Assembly (NCBI RefSeq): GCF_006385575.1 | Contig: NZ_CP041040.1 | Span: 1,798,001-1,862,000 of the forward strand | DNA: 64,000 nucleotides | Source: Microbacterium foliorum | Lineage (GTDB): Bacteria > Actinomycetota > Actinomycetes > Actinomycetales > Microbacteriaceae | Reading direction: 5' to 3' | Part shown: one piece after another, positions 8,384-16,276 of the stretch | Layout of the letters: every line of letters starts with the position of its first letter | Position numbering within the stretch: position 1 is the stretch's first letter | Notes under the pieces: generated by a model | Told to the model about the DNA's origin: nothing | The model's input: the letters and a program-made list of their open reading frames with translations, nothing else | Database searches by the model: none | Translations under genes and position numbers: made by a program

Positions 8384-9518
8384 ATGACCGATCCCCTGTT
8401 CTGGCTGCCTGACCACCAGCACCACGCGCTCTACACAGTCGCTCATGTCGATGCCACCATCGACAAGATGGCCGGCATTCTCGAGACCTACCTTCGAAGC
8501 CCCGGCCCGCTCGATCTGCGTTCGCGGTTGACTCCAACTCACGAGGAAGTCGTCCTCGCTGGCATCGCTCCGCTTCCCGAAGCGGTGCCCCGCCTCTTTG
8601 CGGACGCACTCAATCAGCTGCGGAATGCGATGGAGCACACGCTGGGAGCCGAGCTTCGGCATCGACTCACGCGGGAACTCACCCTCGACGAAGCTCGGGC
8701 AGTCGAAGTTCCATCTACCGGTTCAGAAGTTGCCTTCGACGCGTGGACTCGACACAAGCACCGCAAGTCGCACGAACTGTTGGCTCGCGGTAGCGAGCTT
8801 GGAGAGCGGCTTGCTCGCTTGCAGCCGTGGAATCGCCGCGACGTCGACATGCATCCGCTTCGCCGACTCGTCACACACACGAACGCCGCCAAGCACCAGG
8901 CGCCGACCGTCACGGCAGTGCGTGTGGGGAAGGTCATGCACGATTCCGCCCCTCGCGACGAGCCCACAGAAGCTCATGAACTTGGGGGGCGTCGGGTCAG
9001 TCATCGCTGCCGTACCCCGCGGCAAGGTTGAAGGGATCTCCGTTTGGCCGCAGGTCGCTGTCCGACGCCCTCACACCTCCGAACTCCGCGCCCTGATGTG
9101 GGAGCTACGAGAGATCGAAGAATGGGTCAGGCGAATCGCACTACCGATCCTGATTGCGGGTCGCGTGGATCTTCCGGAGCTGCGCCCACGTCTCGATGTC
9201 AGTGCAGGGTACGAATCCGCGAACGACGCATGGATGGTTGCGGGATCAGACTCAGCAGCGCTTCGCGCTAGCCAACGGCTGCAAGCGACCGCGCTTCGCG
9301 TGGACATTGCGCAGATGATGGTTGCTGAAGACGGTGAGGCGAGTCGCGAGGAGTACACACGTTGGCTTGCCGGCATTGGAGACGCGAGCGTTCTCGCGAT
9401 GTTCCACCCCCTCGGAGAAGCGGCAAAGCGGCAAGACTTCGACGCCATCATGCGAATCATCGGAGGATGGCGAGCCGCAGCACGCGCGGCAACACCGGGC
9501 AGAACGAAGAGCGCTTGA
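8384..9518 (+). pseudogene. Hypothetical gene broken by a +1 frameshift at a G run
   Basis: Two overlapping frames make one gene. The first frame (from the ATG at 8384) reads coherently as a helical, charged protein for about 200 residues, then loses protein-like composition after the run of six G at 8984-8989. The second frame becomes coherent at exactly that point (a GGVGSVIAAVPRGK-like stretch) and runs to 9518. Removing one G restores a single frame of 377 codons. The result would be an uncharacterised soluble protein; the middle part (MHPLRRLVTHTNAAKH) is rich in His and Arg. The cause may be a real mutation, slippage-based phase variation or a sequencing error. No domain is recognised. 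Confidence 0.7.
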
Positions 9519-9927
9519 CTGCGGACTCCTGTCAGCCAGCCACCTCCGGTTTCGACCGCAGCCGCGCCCGAGGCGGTCGCGCGCCGTCAACGCTGCTCAC
9601 TCACTTCAAAGGCCCACGATGGAGCGACGAACAGTCGCCCGCCCTCCTGGTGACTTCGACCCCTGAAGGACCTCAGCCTTCAACGCTCACGACCGCCGGC
9701 GGAATGAGGGCGAATAGTCCCCGAAGTGATACGCCGGATATCCAGTCGCGTCTGGATCGACCTCCCCTTCGCTTGTAGATCAGCGGTGTCGAAGCCAGTC
9801 ATACTCCCATTGCTGTCACGACTAACCGGCGCCCGCAGCGGTGAAGACGCCTCCGAGTGCGCCCCGCACCGGAGTCAGGTGTCTGCGGGCTGCATCTGGC
9901 TGTTGAACATGTGTCCGCCTCGCTAGG
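9519..9927. other. Non-coding or decayed stretch at the edge of the accessory region
   Basis: About 409 bases hold no frame with convincing start signals or protein-like composition. The two flanking genes point toward each other and end here. It marks the boundary between the low-GC accessory part and the ordinary chromosome. I see no direct repeat, tRNA fragment or integrase that would define an attachment site. Confidence 0.5.
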
Positions 9928-10488
9928 TCACCATGGAGTGCCTCGCAGGTCGATGTCGCCCAGCGGCCACGGATCTGCGTCAACACCCGAGCCGGCCGCG
10001 AAGACGAGTATCGGCCCCGCTGAAGAGGTCACCGTTTCGTTCGCGTCGACCATCGACACATGACGCTCCACGGCATTCACCCGCGACCAACCGGTGCGCT
10101 CGTAGAACGAGGCGACCTCCTCACGGCACCCGAGGTAGCCGAAGTCGACTCGATCGTCGTCGCGCATCGCCTGCTGGGCGTGGGTCATCACACGCCGGCC
10201 GACGCCGTCGGATCGCCAGCCCGGATGAACCAGTACTCCCCCGGTTCCTGCGACCGCGACGTCCCGTGCGCCGACGCGTATGAGGCGCCGTTGAAAGCCG
10301 ACGTGCGCGACCGCGATCGAGTCACGGAAGAGCACCGTGTGGACATCTGCCGGCGAATACCCGTATGGGCGGTCAGGGTTCCACTCTCCGTACTCCGCTC
10401 GGTACTCACGATCGAAGAGTTCTCTCAGCCCCGCCGATTGCGATTCGGACAGGGCATTATGCTCGACGACGGCGACGTGGTCCGTCAT
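9928..10488 (-). CDS. GNAT acetyltransferase, NodA/AAC(2')-like
   Basis: A 186-residue GNAT-fold acyltransferase. Residues 57-71 (AHVGFQRRLIRVG-like) and the acetyl-CoA loop region near 87-100 (VHPGWRSDGVGRRVM) resemble both the aminoglycoside 2'-N-acetyltransferase and NodA branches; a GWS-turn near 134 and a Trp at the very C-terminus also fit the AAC(2') layout. The substrate cannot be fixed from this. It follows the next acetyltransferase gene (10489-11082) without any gap and probably closes a leftward operon that starts with the VOC or ArsR gene. Confidence 0.7.
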   Translation of the reverse strand: MTDHVAVVEHNALSESQSAGLRELFDREYRAEYGEWNPDRPYGYSPADVHTVLFRDSIAVAHVGFQRRLIRVGARDVAVAGTGGVLVHPGWRSDGVGRRVMTHAQQAMRDDDRVDFGYLGCREEVASFYERTGWSRVNAVERHVSMVDANETVTSSAGPILVFAAGSGVDADPWPLGDIDLRGTPW

Positions 10489-11082
10489 TCAGAGACCGCC
10501 GTGCGTCGGAGCGACGACGGTGGGCGTCGGATTCAGCGCCGTCACTGTCAGGATGTCCCGCCCGTGCTCGCTCGCGGCGCGATCATTGCCTGAGTCCACG
10601 AATCCGAGCTTCGTGAGCACGCGGCGTGAGGCGACATTCCATTCCCAGACGCTTGCCCACGCTCGCTCGTGCCCCGCTGAACCGGCCCACGTGAGAACGG
10701 CCGTGGCGGCCTCTGTCGCATACCCGCGATTGTGGGCGCTGCGCAGGAGTTCGAAGGCGATCTCCGGCTCGCCCTCTGCTCCGTTGCCCTCGAAGATGAG
10801 TCCGCAGTAGCCGTAGACCTCGCCGGTCGCGGCGTCCTCTACAGACAGCAGGTCGGAGCGCTCCCTTCCCTTGTTCGCGATGTCGGCCGCTATCTCGGAG
10901 ACCGTGGGGCGGCCGTCAGCATCGAGCTTCCGGTGAGCCGGCACGCGCTCGTCGCGTTCGGTCCACAACCGGTGGAAGACCTCCGCATCCGTAACCGCCT
11001 GTGGCCGGAGGGTCAAACGGTCGGTGCGGAGCGTCGCCCCGCTCAGCGCGCCCCGCGCCCGGAGGTCGGCGTTCATACTCAT
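10489..11082 (-). CDS. GNAT acetyltransferase, RimJ/RimL type
   Basis: A 197-residue acetyltransferase with the RimJ/RimL pattern: an N-terminal LRTDRLTLRP strand (residues 17-26), EIAFELL before the cofactor site, RGYATEAATAV as the acetyl-CoA-binding loop (near 128-139) and a V-L-x-K-L-G-F turn. Such enzymes acetylate protein N-termini or small amines. The start ATG overlaps the stop of the SRPBCC gene by four bases, so translation is coupled. Confidence 0.8.
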   Translation of the reverse strand: MSMNADLRARGALSGATLRTDRLTLRPQAVTDAEVFHRLWTERDERVPAHRKLDADGRPTVSEIAADIANKGRERSDLLSVEDAATGEVYGYCGLIFEGNGAEGEPEIAFELLRSAHNRGYATEAATAVLTWAGSAGHERAWASVWEWNVASRRVLTKLGFVDSGNDRAASEHGRDILTVTALNPTPTVVAPTHGGL

Positions 11083-11570
11083 GTCGCCGATCCGGCCTCG
11101 ACGAGTTCGGCGAGAGCTGATGTGACCGAGCCCCAGCCCTCGAAGAAGCCGAGGCCTTCATGCAGATTCCGGGCAGCGGGATCGCCATGACGTAGGATCA
11201 CGCGGTACGTCGTGCCCTCGGCATGTTCGTCGAGGGTGATCTCCGCCGTCATCGAGACGGGTTCCGGCTTCGCCGGACGCCAGGAGCTGTCGATGGCGTT
11301 GGTGAAGACCAATCGTCTCTCGGGCTCCACGACGAGGAAGATCCCATCCGTATGTGGGATGTACTCCCCCGCAGCCTCACGCATGCTGGTGACGAAATCG
11401 CCACCGGGTTGCACGTCCAGTCGATCGATCCGTGCCTGCATGGGGGCAGGAACCCACCACCGTGCGAGAAGCTCTGGGTCGGTCCAGGCCCGCCACACCG
11501 ACGACGGTGATGCCCGGATCGTCCTCTCCAGGGTCAGGTCGAGTCGCGGGTCGAGTGCTGTGCTGGTCAT
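11079..11570 (-). CDS. SRPBCC/AHSA1-like domain protein
   Basis: A 163-residue START-like (SRPBCC, AHSA1) protein: R-x-I-x-A-S-P-S-S-V-W-R-A-W-T at residues 16-30, LLARWW near 36, and the C-terminal GFFEGWGSV-x-x-A-L-x-x-L helix typical of the family. It probably binds a hydrophobic ligand; none is known for this subgroup. It overlaps the ArsR regulator gene by four bases. ArsR plus AHSA1 is a common two-gene unit in actinobacteria. Confidence 0.85.
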   Translation of the reverse strand: MTSTALDPRLDLTLERTIRASPSSVWRAWTDPELLARWWVPAPMQARIDRLDVQPGGDFVTSMREAAGEYIPHTDGIFLVVEPERRLVFTNAIDSSWRPAKPEPVSMTAEITLDEHAEGTTYRVILRHGDPAARNLHEGLGFFEGWGSVTSALAELVEAGSAT

Positions 11571-11899
11571 CGATTCTCCTCCAGATCGGCCATCAGGGAT
11601 TCGAGGCGGTCGGTGCGGTCATCCCAGATCCGCCGTTGCTCGTCGAGCCAGTGCCCCACGACCGCAAGACGGTCGCGATCAAGTGTGCAGGTGCGCACGC
11701 GCCCGGTTTTGGAAGTGCGGATGAGCCCGCTCTCCTCCAGAGCGCGGATGTGCTTCATGAATGACGGAAGCGTGATGGGGAAGGGCTGCGCGAGCTCGCC
11801 CACGCTCGCCGGGCCGCGACCGAGTGTGCGAACGACCTCGCGACGAGTCGGATCCGCAAGCGCGAGGAAGACTCCGTTCACGTCCTGATGGTTAGCCAT
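11567..11899 (-). CDS. ArsR-family transcriptional regulator
   Basis: A 110-residue winged-helix regulator: ALADPTRREVVRTLGRGPASVGELA at the N-terminus is the classical ArsR start (first 13 or so residues of that run are the family signature), followed by a recognition helix around residues 43-56 (LPSFMKHIRALEESGLI) and a wing ending in TCTLD. It lacks the Cys pairs of metal sensors, so it is likely a non-metal ArsR that controls its own operon with the SRPBCC gene. Confidence 0.88.
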   Translation of the reverse strand: MANHQDVNGVFLALADPTRREVVRTLGRGPASVGELAQPFPITLPSFMKHIRALEESGLIRTSKTGRVRTCTLDRDRLAVVGHWLDEQRRIWDDRTDRLESLMADLEENR

Positions 11900-11911
11900 G
11901 TAGAAAAGTAT

Positions 11912-12475
11912 TCACCACGAGGATGGTAAGCGCAATGGCAAAGTGTTTGCGGGTCTCTCCATGCAAACGAGTCCCTCGCGTTCGTCCCACGACGCGACGC
12001 GCTTGAAACCACGAGATTCGTAGAGTCGGATCGCCGGTGCGCGCCACTCCCAGACCGACAGGCGTACCCGCCCGGACGTCAGCGTGAGGGCCGCATCCAA
12101 CAACGCGGATCCGACTCCTCGCCCTCGGAGGTTCGGATCTGCCCAGAGGCGCTTGATCTCAGCCTCTCCCCCATCGATCCGAACGATCACCACCCCGACG
12201 GCCACCTGCTCGGTGATCGCGAGCAGGGTCGTGCAGTCCGCGTAGGCGGCGTTCGGATCCTCCAGCTCCCGCGCGTACCTCGTCGGCAGCGATGTCAGCG
12301 GTGCAGGCGATTCGGCCTGACCGTGCTCGAGCTTCTCCGTTTCGGTCTGGAGCAGATACGTGCCGACGAGCTCACTCACCGCGGTTGTATCGGCGTCATC
12401 CCAGGTCGATTCACGGACACGGATCGACAGACGGAGCTCGTCGTACGGTGGATGAGAATGAGGATGCGACGTCAC
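11912..12475 (-). CDS. GNAT acetyltransferase
   Basis: A 187-residue GNAT protein. The cofactor site is the LWADPNLRGRGVGSALLDAAL region (near residues 121-141, with the R-G-R-G-V-G-S signature) and the downstream LYESRGFKRV turn is the usual last motif. It lies 12 bases upstream of the ArsR gene and 15 bases downstream of the VOC gene, all leftward. Substrate unknown. Confidence 0.8.
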   Translation of the reverse strand: MTSHPHSHPPYDELRLSIRVRESTWDDADTTAVSELVGTYLLQTETEKLEHGQAESPAPLTSLPTRYARELEDPNAAYADCTTLLAITEQVAVGVVIVRIDGGEAEIKRLWADPNLRGRGVGSALLDAALTLTSGRVRLSVWEWRAPAIRLYESRGFKRVASWDEREGLVCMERPANTLPLRLPSSW

Positions 12476-12490
12476 TCCCTCATTCTGTCG

Positions 12491-12859
12491 TCACTGTGCA
12501 GCCCAGACTCCCAGCTCGTTGCCGCTCGGGTCGATGAAGTGCAGTCGTCGCCCACCCGGGAACTCGTAGGGCCCCTGGGTGACCGCGCCGCCTGCGTCGG
12601 CGATCGCCTGCTGCGTGGCGTCGAGATCGTCGGAGTACAGCAGCACGAGCGGCCCCCCGGGCGGACGCCCCTGGTCGGAGAGCAGCAGACCGCCGACCTC
12701 CGAGCCGTCTCCGGTCAGCGAGGCGATACCCGCGTAGGCGGGACCGTAGTCCACGAAGACCCAGCCGAACGCATCTCGATAGAAGCGCTTGGCTGTCTCG
12801 AGATCATTGACGACGAGCTCGACGTAGTTGATGGAGTGGTGCACGGGTAGGGGTGTCAT
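12491..12859 (-). CDS. VOC family (glyoxalase-like) protein
   Basis: A 122-residue single-domain vicinal oxygen chelate protein: HHSINYVELVVNDLETAK at the start and FIDPSGNELGVWA at the end are the two halves of the fold's signature, with a PPGGPLVLLYSDDLD strand between. The metal ligands are plausible at His7 and the C-terminal Glu. Members include glyoxalases and resistance proteins; the substrate is not visible. The ATG at 12859 starts the domain directly; an upstream in-frame ATG at 12895 adds 12 residues unlike the family and overlaps the promoter region of the divergent MFS gene. Confidence 0.85.
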   Translation of the reverse strand: MTPLPVHHSINYVELVVNDLETAKRFYRDAFGWVFVDYGPAYAGIASLTGDGSEVGGLLLSDQGRPPGGPLVLLYSDDLDATQQAIADAGGAVTQGPYEFPGGRRLHFIDPSGNELGVWAAQ

Positions 12860-12945
12860 GCGGCCACGGTATCGAGAGCATCGGACATCCGGCACCCCAT
12901 GCTCGAGCCGTCCGTGCGTCGGGAGGTTCTCCCGCGAGGAGTACC

Positions 12946-14280
12946 GTGGGAGGAGTGCAACAGGTTCCCCGCTCCCCCGTGACCACCCCGGGATGGAGAG
13001 CCTGGCTCATCTGGGGCGTGGGTGTCGCCGCCTACGTTCTCGCCATCACCAATCGCACGTCGCTCGGCGCGGTCGGAGTAGAGGCCGCCGATCGATTCCA
13101 GGCGGATGCGTCGACCCTCGCCCTGTTCGCCGTGGTTCAGCTCGCCGTCTACGGCGGCATGCAGATACCCATCGGCATCCTGCTCGACCGCTTCGGCTCG
13201 CGCCCCATAATGACGATCGGCATGCTGCTCATGGCAGCCGGCCAGCTCACGATGGCCCTCTCCCCCGGCATCGGGATCGCGATCTTCGCCCGCATCCTGC
13301 TCGGTGCCGGCGACGCGGCGGTCTTCCCCGCCGTGCTCCGGCTGGTGGCCACGTGGTTCCCCGCGCAGCGAGGACCGATCATGGTGCAGTTCACCGGCAT
13401 CATCGGTCAGGCGGGTCAGCTGATCGCTCTCGTCCCGCTCGCAGCGCTTCTGCACGCGACCACGTGGACGATCACTTTCGGCAGCATCGCGGGGCTCGGT
13501 GTCCTGTTCACGATCCTCGTCGCGCTGGTCATCCGCAACCACCCCGCCGAGCGTGGTGCTGATGTGACCGTCAACACCGACACAGGTGTGATTCGCGTAG
13601 TCACCTCGGCGATCGATACCGGCGTGGGCATCCGAGCGGCGTGGGCTCACCCCGGCACCCGACTCGCCTTCTGGTCGCACTTCACCACGCCGTTCGCCGG
13701 CACCGCATTCATCCTGCTCTGGGGAATGCCCTTCCTCACCGCGGCCCAGGGCCTCGACACTGCGCACGCGGCGGGCATCATCTCGGTGTACGTGGTCGCC
13801 GGAATGGCGCTCGGTCCCATCATCGGCGACCTCTCGCGCCGTCTGCCCAATCAGCGTTCGCTCGCACTCGTCCTGCCTGCCGTCGGGGTCCAGTTCGTCG
13901 CCTGGGTGGCCGTCATCGCTCTGCCCGGACCGGCTCCACTCTGGCTGCTCTACGTGTTGGCCGTCGCTCTCGCGACAGGAGGCCCGGCAAGCATGATCGC
14001 CTTCGACCACGCCAGGACCCACAACCCGTCGCACCGCCTGAGCACCGCGACCGGAGTGACCAACGCGGGTGGGTTCATCGCGGCTCTGATCGCGATCTTC
14101 CTCATCGGCCTCGCGCTCGACCTGCAGGGCGCGGGAACGCCGGAAACGTACTCGCTGGAGGCATTCCGTGTCGCGTTCCTCATGCCCATCCCGCTGTGGA
14201 TCCTCGGCGTCACCTTCATCCTGATCGAGCGCAAGCGCACGCGCATCAGGATGGGCTTGGATCCCGAGAGGCGTCGCTGA
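12946..14280 (+). CDS. MFS transporter
   Basis: A 444-residue major facilitator with 12 predicted membrane helices. The loop between helices 2 and 3 carries the MFS motif (GILLDRFGSRPIMTIG), and ARILLGAGDAAVFPAVLRL follows in helix 4 in the manner of the nitrate/anion or metabolite porters. The substrate cannot be fixed. I chose the GTG at 12946 because GAGGAG lies four bases upstream; a longer frame from 12853 has an Arg/Gly-rich, non-membrane leader overlapping the divergent VOC gene. A GNAT gene follows after 20 bases. Confidence 0.85.
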   Translation: MGGVQQVPRSPVTTPGWRAWLIWGVGVAAYVLAITNRTSLGAVGVEAADRFQADASTLALFAVVQLAVYGGMQIPIGILLDRFGSRPIMTIGMLLMAAGQLTMALSPGIGIAIFARILLGAGDAAVFPAVLRLVATWFPAQRGPIMVQFTGIIGQAGQLIALVPLAALLHATTWTITFGSIAGLGVLFTILVALVIRNHPAERGADVTVNTDTGVIRVVTSAIDTGVGIRAAWAHPGTRLAFWSHFTTPFAGTAFILLWGMPFLTAAQGLDTAHAAGIISVYVVAGMALGPIIGDLSRRLPNQRSLALVLPAVGVQFVAWVAVIALPGPAPLWLLYVLAVALATGGPASMIAFDHARTHNPSHRLSTATGVTNAGGFIAALIAIFLIGLALDLQGAGTPETYSLEAFRVAFLMPIPLWILGVTFILIERKRTRIRMGLDPERRR

Positions 14281-14300
14281 CTGCTTCTAGGATGAAGCTC

Positions 14301-14726
14301 ATGCCCACGAGCTTCACCTTCTCGAACGACCCTGCCCTGATCGACCGTGGCCTGGTGCACCGCTGGCTGAGCGAGGAGTCGTACTGGGCGAAGGGCCGTA
14401 GTCGCGCGACTCAGGATGCCGCGATCGACGCGTCGCGCAACTACTCGATCCGCGACGAGGGCGATCGGCAGGTGGGGTACGCCCGGGTCGTGACCGACGG
14501 CGTGACCTTCGCGTGGCTGTGCGACGTGTTCGTCGTCGAGGAGGCCCGAGGGCACGGAGTCGGAAAGATGCTCGTCGAGGGTGTCCTGGAGGACCTTCGC
14601 GAATCATCGACGGTCAAGCGCATCATGCTCGCCACGAGCACCGCGAGCGGTCTCTACGCGCAGTACGGCTTCGCGCCGTCTGCCGATCCGAACCACTACA
14701 TGGTGAAGCTGATCGACCGAGGATGA
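14301..14726 (+). CDS. GNAT acetyltransferase
   Basis: A 141-residue compact GNAT protein: YWAKGRSRATQD near residue 31, VGYARVVTDG, FVVEEARGHGVGKMLVEGVL as the acetyl-CoA site (near 77-96), and GLYAQYGFAP as the last motif. This pattern is typical of the small YjgM/ElaA-like group annotated as GNAT family N-acetyltransferase. AGGA lies eight bases before the ATG at 14301; an ATG nine bases upstream is possible. It is 20 bases behind the MFS gene and ends two bases before the converging SUMF1-like gene. Confidence 0.82.
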   Translation: MPTSFTFSNDPALIDRGLVHRWLSEESYWAKGRSRATQDAAIDASRNYSIRDEGDRQVGYARVVTDGVTFAWLCDVFVVEEARGHGVGKMLVEGVLEDLRESSTVKRIMLATSTASGLYAQYGFAPSADPNHYMVKLIDRG

Positions 14727-14728
14727 TC

Positions 14729-15484
14729 TCAGCGGCCGGGTCGCCTCAACGGCGTCCAGCCGAAGGGCACGGGACCGTCGACGACCGCCCGCTCGCGATC
14801 GGCTCGCGCTGACCAGCCCTGCGCCTCATCGGGCGTGTCGAAGGCTCCTCTGGCGACTCGCAGGCCGACATCCTCATGATGCATCCGGGGCGCTCCCCCT
14901 CGCCGCACGGACGCCCGGACGCTCCACGTATCGTCGTCGAATCCCCCACCACGGAACACGCGGTACTCGCCATAGCGGGCCGGGTCCAGAAGATCCCAGC
15001 ACCACTCCCACACGTTGCCGAGGGTGTCGAAGAGGCCGTGCAGGTTCGGCAGCTTGCCACCGACATCCTGCGGGGCCGAGACCGCATCGGCGCTCGTCCA
15101 GGCGGCATCGGCGAGAGGCGCGTAATGAGGACCGACTGAACCCGCCCTGCAGGCGTACTCCCACTCGGCCTCGGTGGGCAGTCGATAGCCGTCGCCCGTC
15201 GCATCCCAGCTGACGTCTTCGCCGTCGAACCGATAGACCGGGTCGAGCCCCTCCCACTCGGAGGCGGCATTGCAGAAATGGATCGCGCGCAACCAGCTCA
15301 CATCGACTGCGGGTCGCCGCGGATGCCGTGACGCGATGGGGAGGATCTCTGCGAGCTGCTCTTCGGTGACCGGGAACACCCCGATCTCGAAGTCCTCGAT
15401 GGCGACGGTCCGCTCGACCTTGCGACGCGCATCGTGGAGGGTGACCGAGCCGCCTGCGATGCGGCGCATCTCGATGTCGGTCAC
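14729..15484 (-). CDS. SUMF1/EgtB-like protein without the catalytic Cys pair
   Basis: A 251-residue protein with the formylglycine-generating-enzyme fold: PVTEEQL near residue 38, V-S-W-x-x-A-I-x-F-C-N near 64, YRLPTEAEWEYACRAG (near 99-114), GNVWEWCWD (near 156) and RVFRGGGFDD (near 174). True sulfatase-modifying enzymes have a copper-binding Cys pair in the C-terminal RCAAR-type strand; here that strand reads SVRASVRRG with no Cys, so formylglycine synthesis is unlikely. It could be a structural or another nonhaem-type relative. Its GTG start overlaps the SGNH hydrolase stop by four bases. Confidence 0.8.
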   Translation of the reverse strand: MTDIEMRRIAGGSVTLHDARRKVERTVAIEDFEIGVFPVTEEQLAEILPIASRHPRRPAVDVSWLRAIHFCNAASEWEGLDPVYRFDGEDVSWDATGDGYRLPTEAEWEYACRAGSVGPHYAPLADAAWTSADAVSAPQDVGGKLPNLHGLFDTLGNVWEWCWDLLDPARYGEYRVFRGGGFDDDTWSVRASVRRGGAPRMHHEDVGLRVARGAFDTPDEAQGWSARADRERAVVDGPVPFGWTPLRRPGR

Positions 15485-16239
15485 GCGTGCGGAACTCTCT
15501 CGACCCAGTCGGGGTACTTCGCCGCGCGTCCGTCACCGGACGAGGTGCGAGTGACGCGCCGTCTGACCCAGGGGCCCACGAATTCTCGGTAGTAGGCGAG
15601 GCCGGCCGGCCCGCCGGCGGTGAGAGCGGTCGGAGACCACCACGTCGACGGCGGCTCGAAACCCAGGCCGTGGAGCACCCGCGCGGCGACACGGTGGTGA
15701 CCGGCGGCGTTCATGTGGAGTCGATCCTCGGACCAGTACTTTGCATCGGCGAGCTCTCGATCGGGCCAGTTCAGGGCACGCACGACGTCGTCGCGACCCT
15801 CGACGCGGCGCAGCACTGCGTCGGAGAGCAGGTCGCCGCGACGCTGCACGAGCGACCCCATCGGAAGCTGTCCACTCGGATTCGCACCGGAGAGAAGGAT
15901 CAGTGTGACGCCCTCTTCGTCGCACCGGCGCAGTACTCGACTGAATGCGTCGGCGATGTGCTCGAGGTCGGTCCTCGGTCGGAGCATGTCGTTGCCGCCG
16001 CCGTTGAACGACAGATGCGTGGGACGCAGCGCGAGCGCGGGTTCGAGCTGCTGCTCGACGATCGGCCAAGCCAGCTTGCCGCGGATCGCGAGATTCGCGT
16101 AGCTGATCGAGTGGCCGGCGGCATCGGCCCAGCCCTGAGCCACGAGGTCGGCCCACCCTCGTTCACGGCCGTCGGGCAGAAGATCACCCACTCCCTCGGT
16201 GAAGGAATCTCCGATGGCCACATAACGTACTTCTGTCAC
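15481..16239 (-). CDS. SGNH/GDSL-family hydrolase
   Basis: A 252-residue SGNH esterase/lipase-like enzyme. Block I YVAIGDSFTEG has the nucleophile Ser near residue 12, block III is FNGGGNDML near 79, and the acid/His pair is in DRLHMNAAGHH near 171. No signal peptide is present, so it acts in the cytoplasm. It starts at GTG. It is coupled by a four-base overlap to the SUMF1-like gene. Substrate unknown; carbohydrate or peptidoglycan deacylation is possible for this group. Confidence 0.87.
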   Translation of the reverse strand: MTEVRYVAIGDSFTEGVGDLLPDGRERGWADLVAQGWADAAGHSISYANLAIRGKLAWPIVEQQLEPALALRPTHLSFNGGGNDMLRPRTDLEHIADAFSRVLRRCDEEGVTLILLSGANPSGQLPMGSLVQRRGDLLSDAVLRRVEGRDDVVRALNWPDRELADAKYWSEDRLHMNAAGHHRVAARVLHGLGFEPPSTWWSPTALTAGGPAGLAYYREFVGPWVRRRVTRTSSGDGRAAKYPDWVERVPHA

Positions 16240-16276
16240 CTCGACAGCCTATTCCCGCGCGCGGACACCGAGGCGA

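Noticed and set aside
9726..9926. A 66-codon plus-strand frame in the gap at the edge of the accessory region
   Set aside because: No ribosome site, no protein-like composition and no recognisable motif.
13641..14300. Upstream extension of the 141-residue GNAT frame to 13641
   Set aside because: The extension overlaps the MFS gene in another frame and is Arg/His/Pro-rich shadow sequence.
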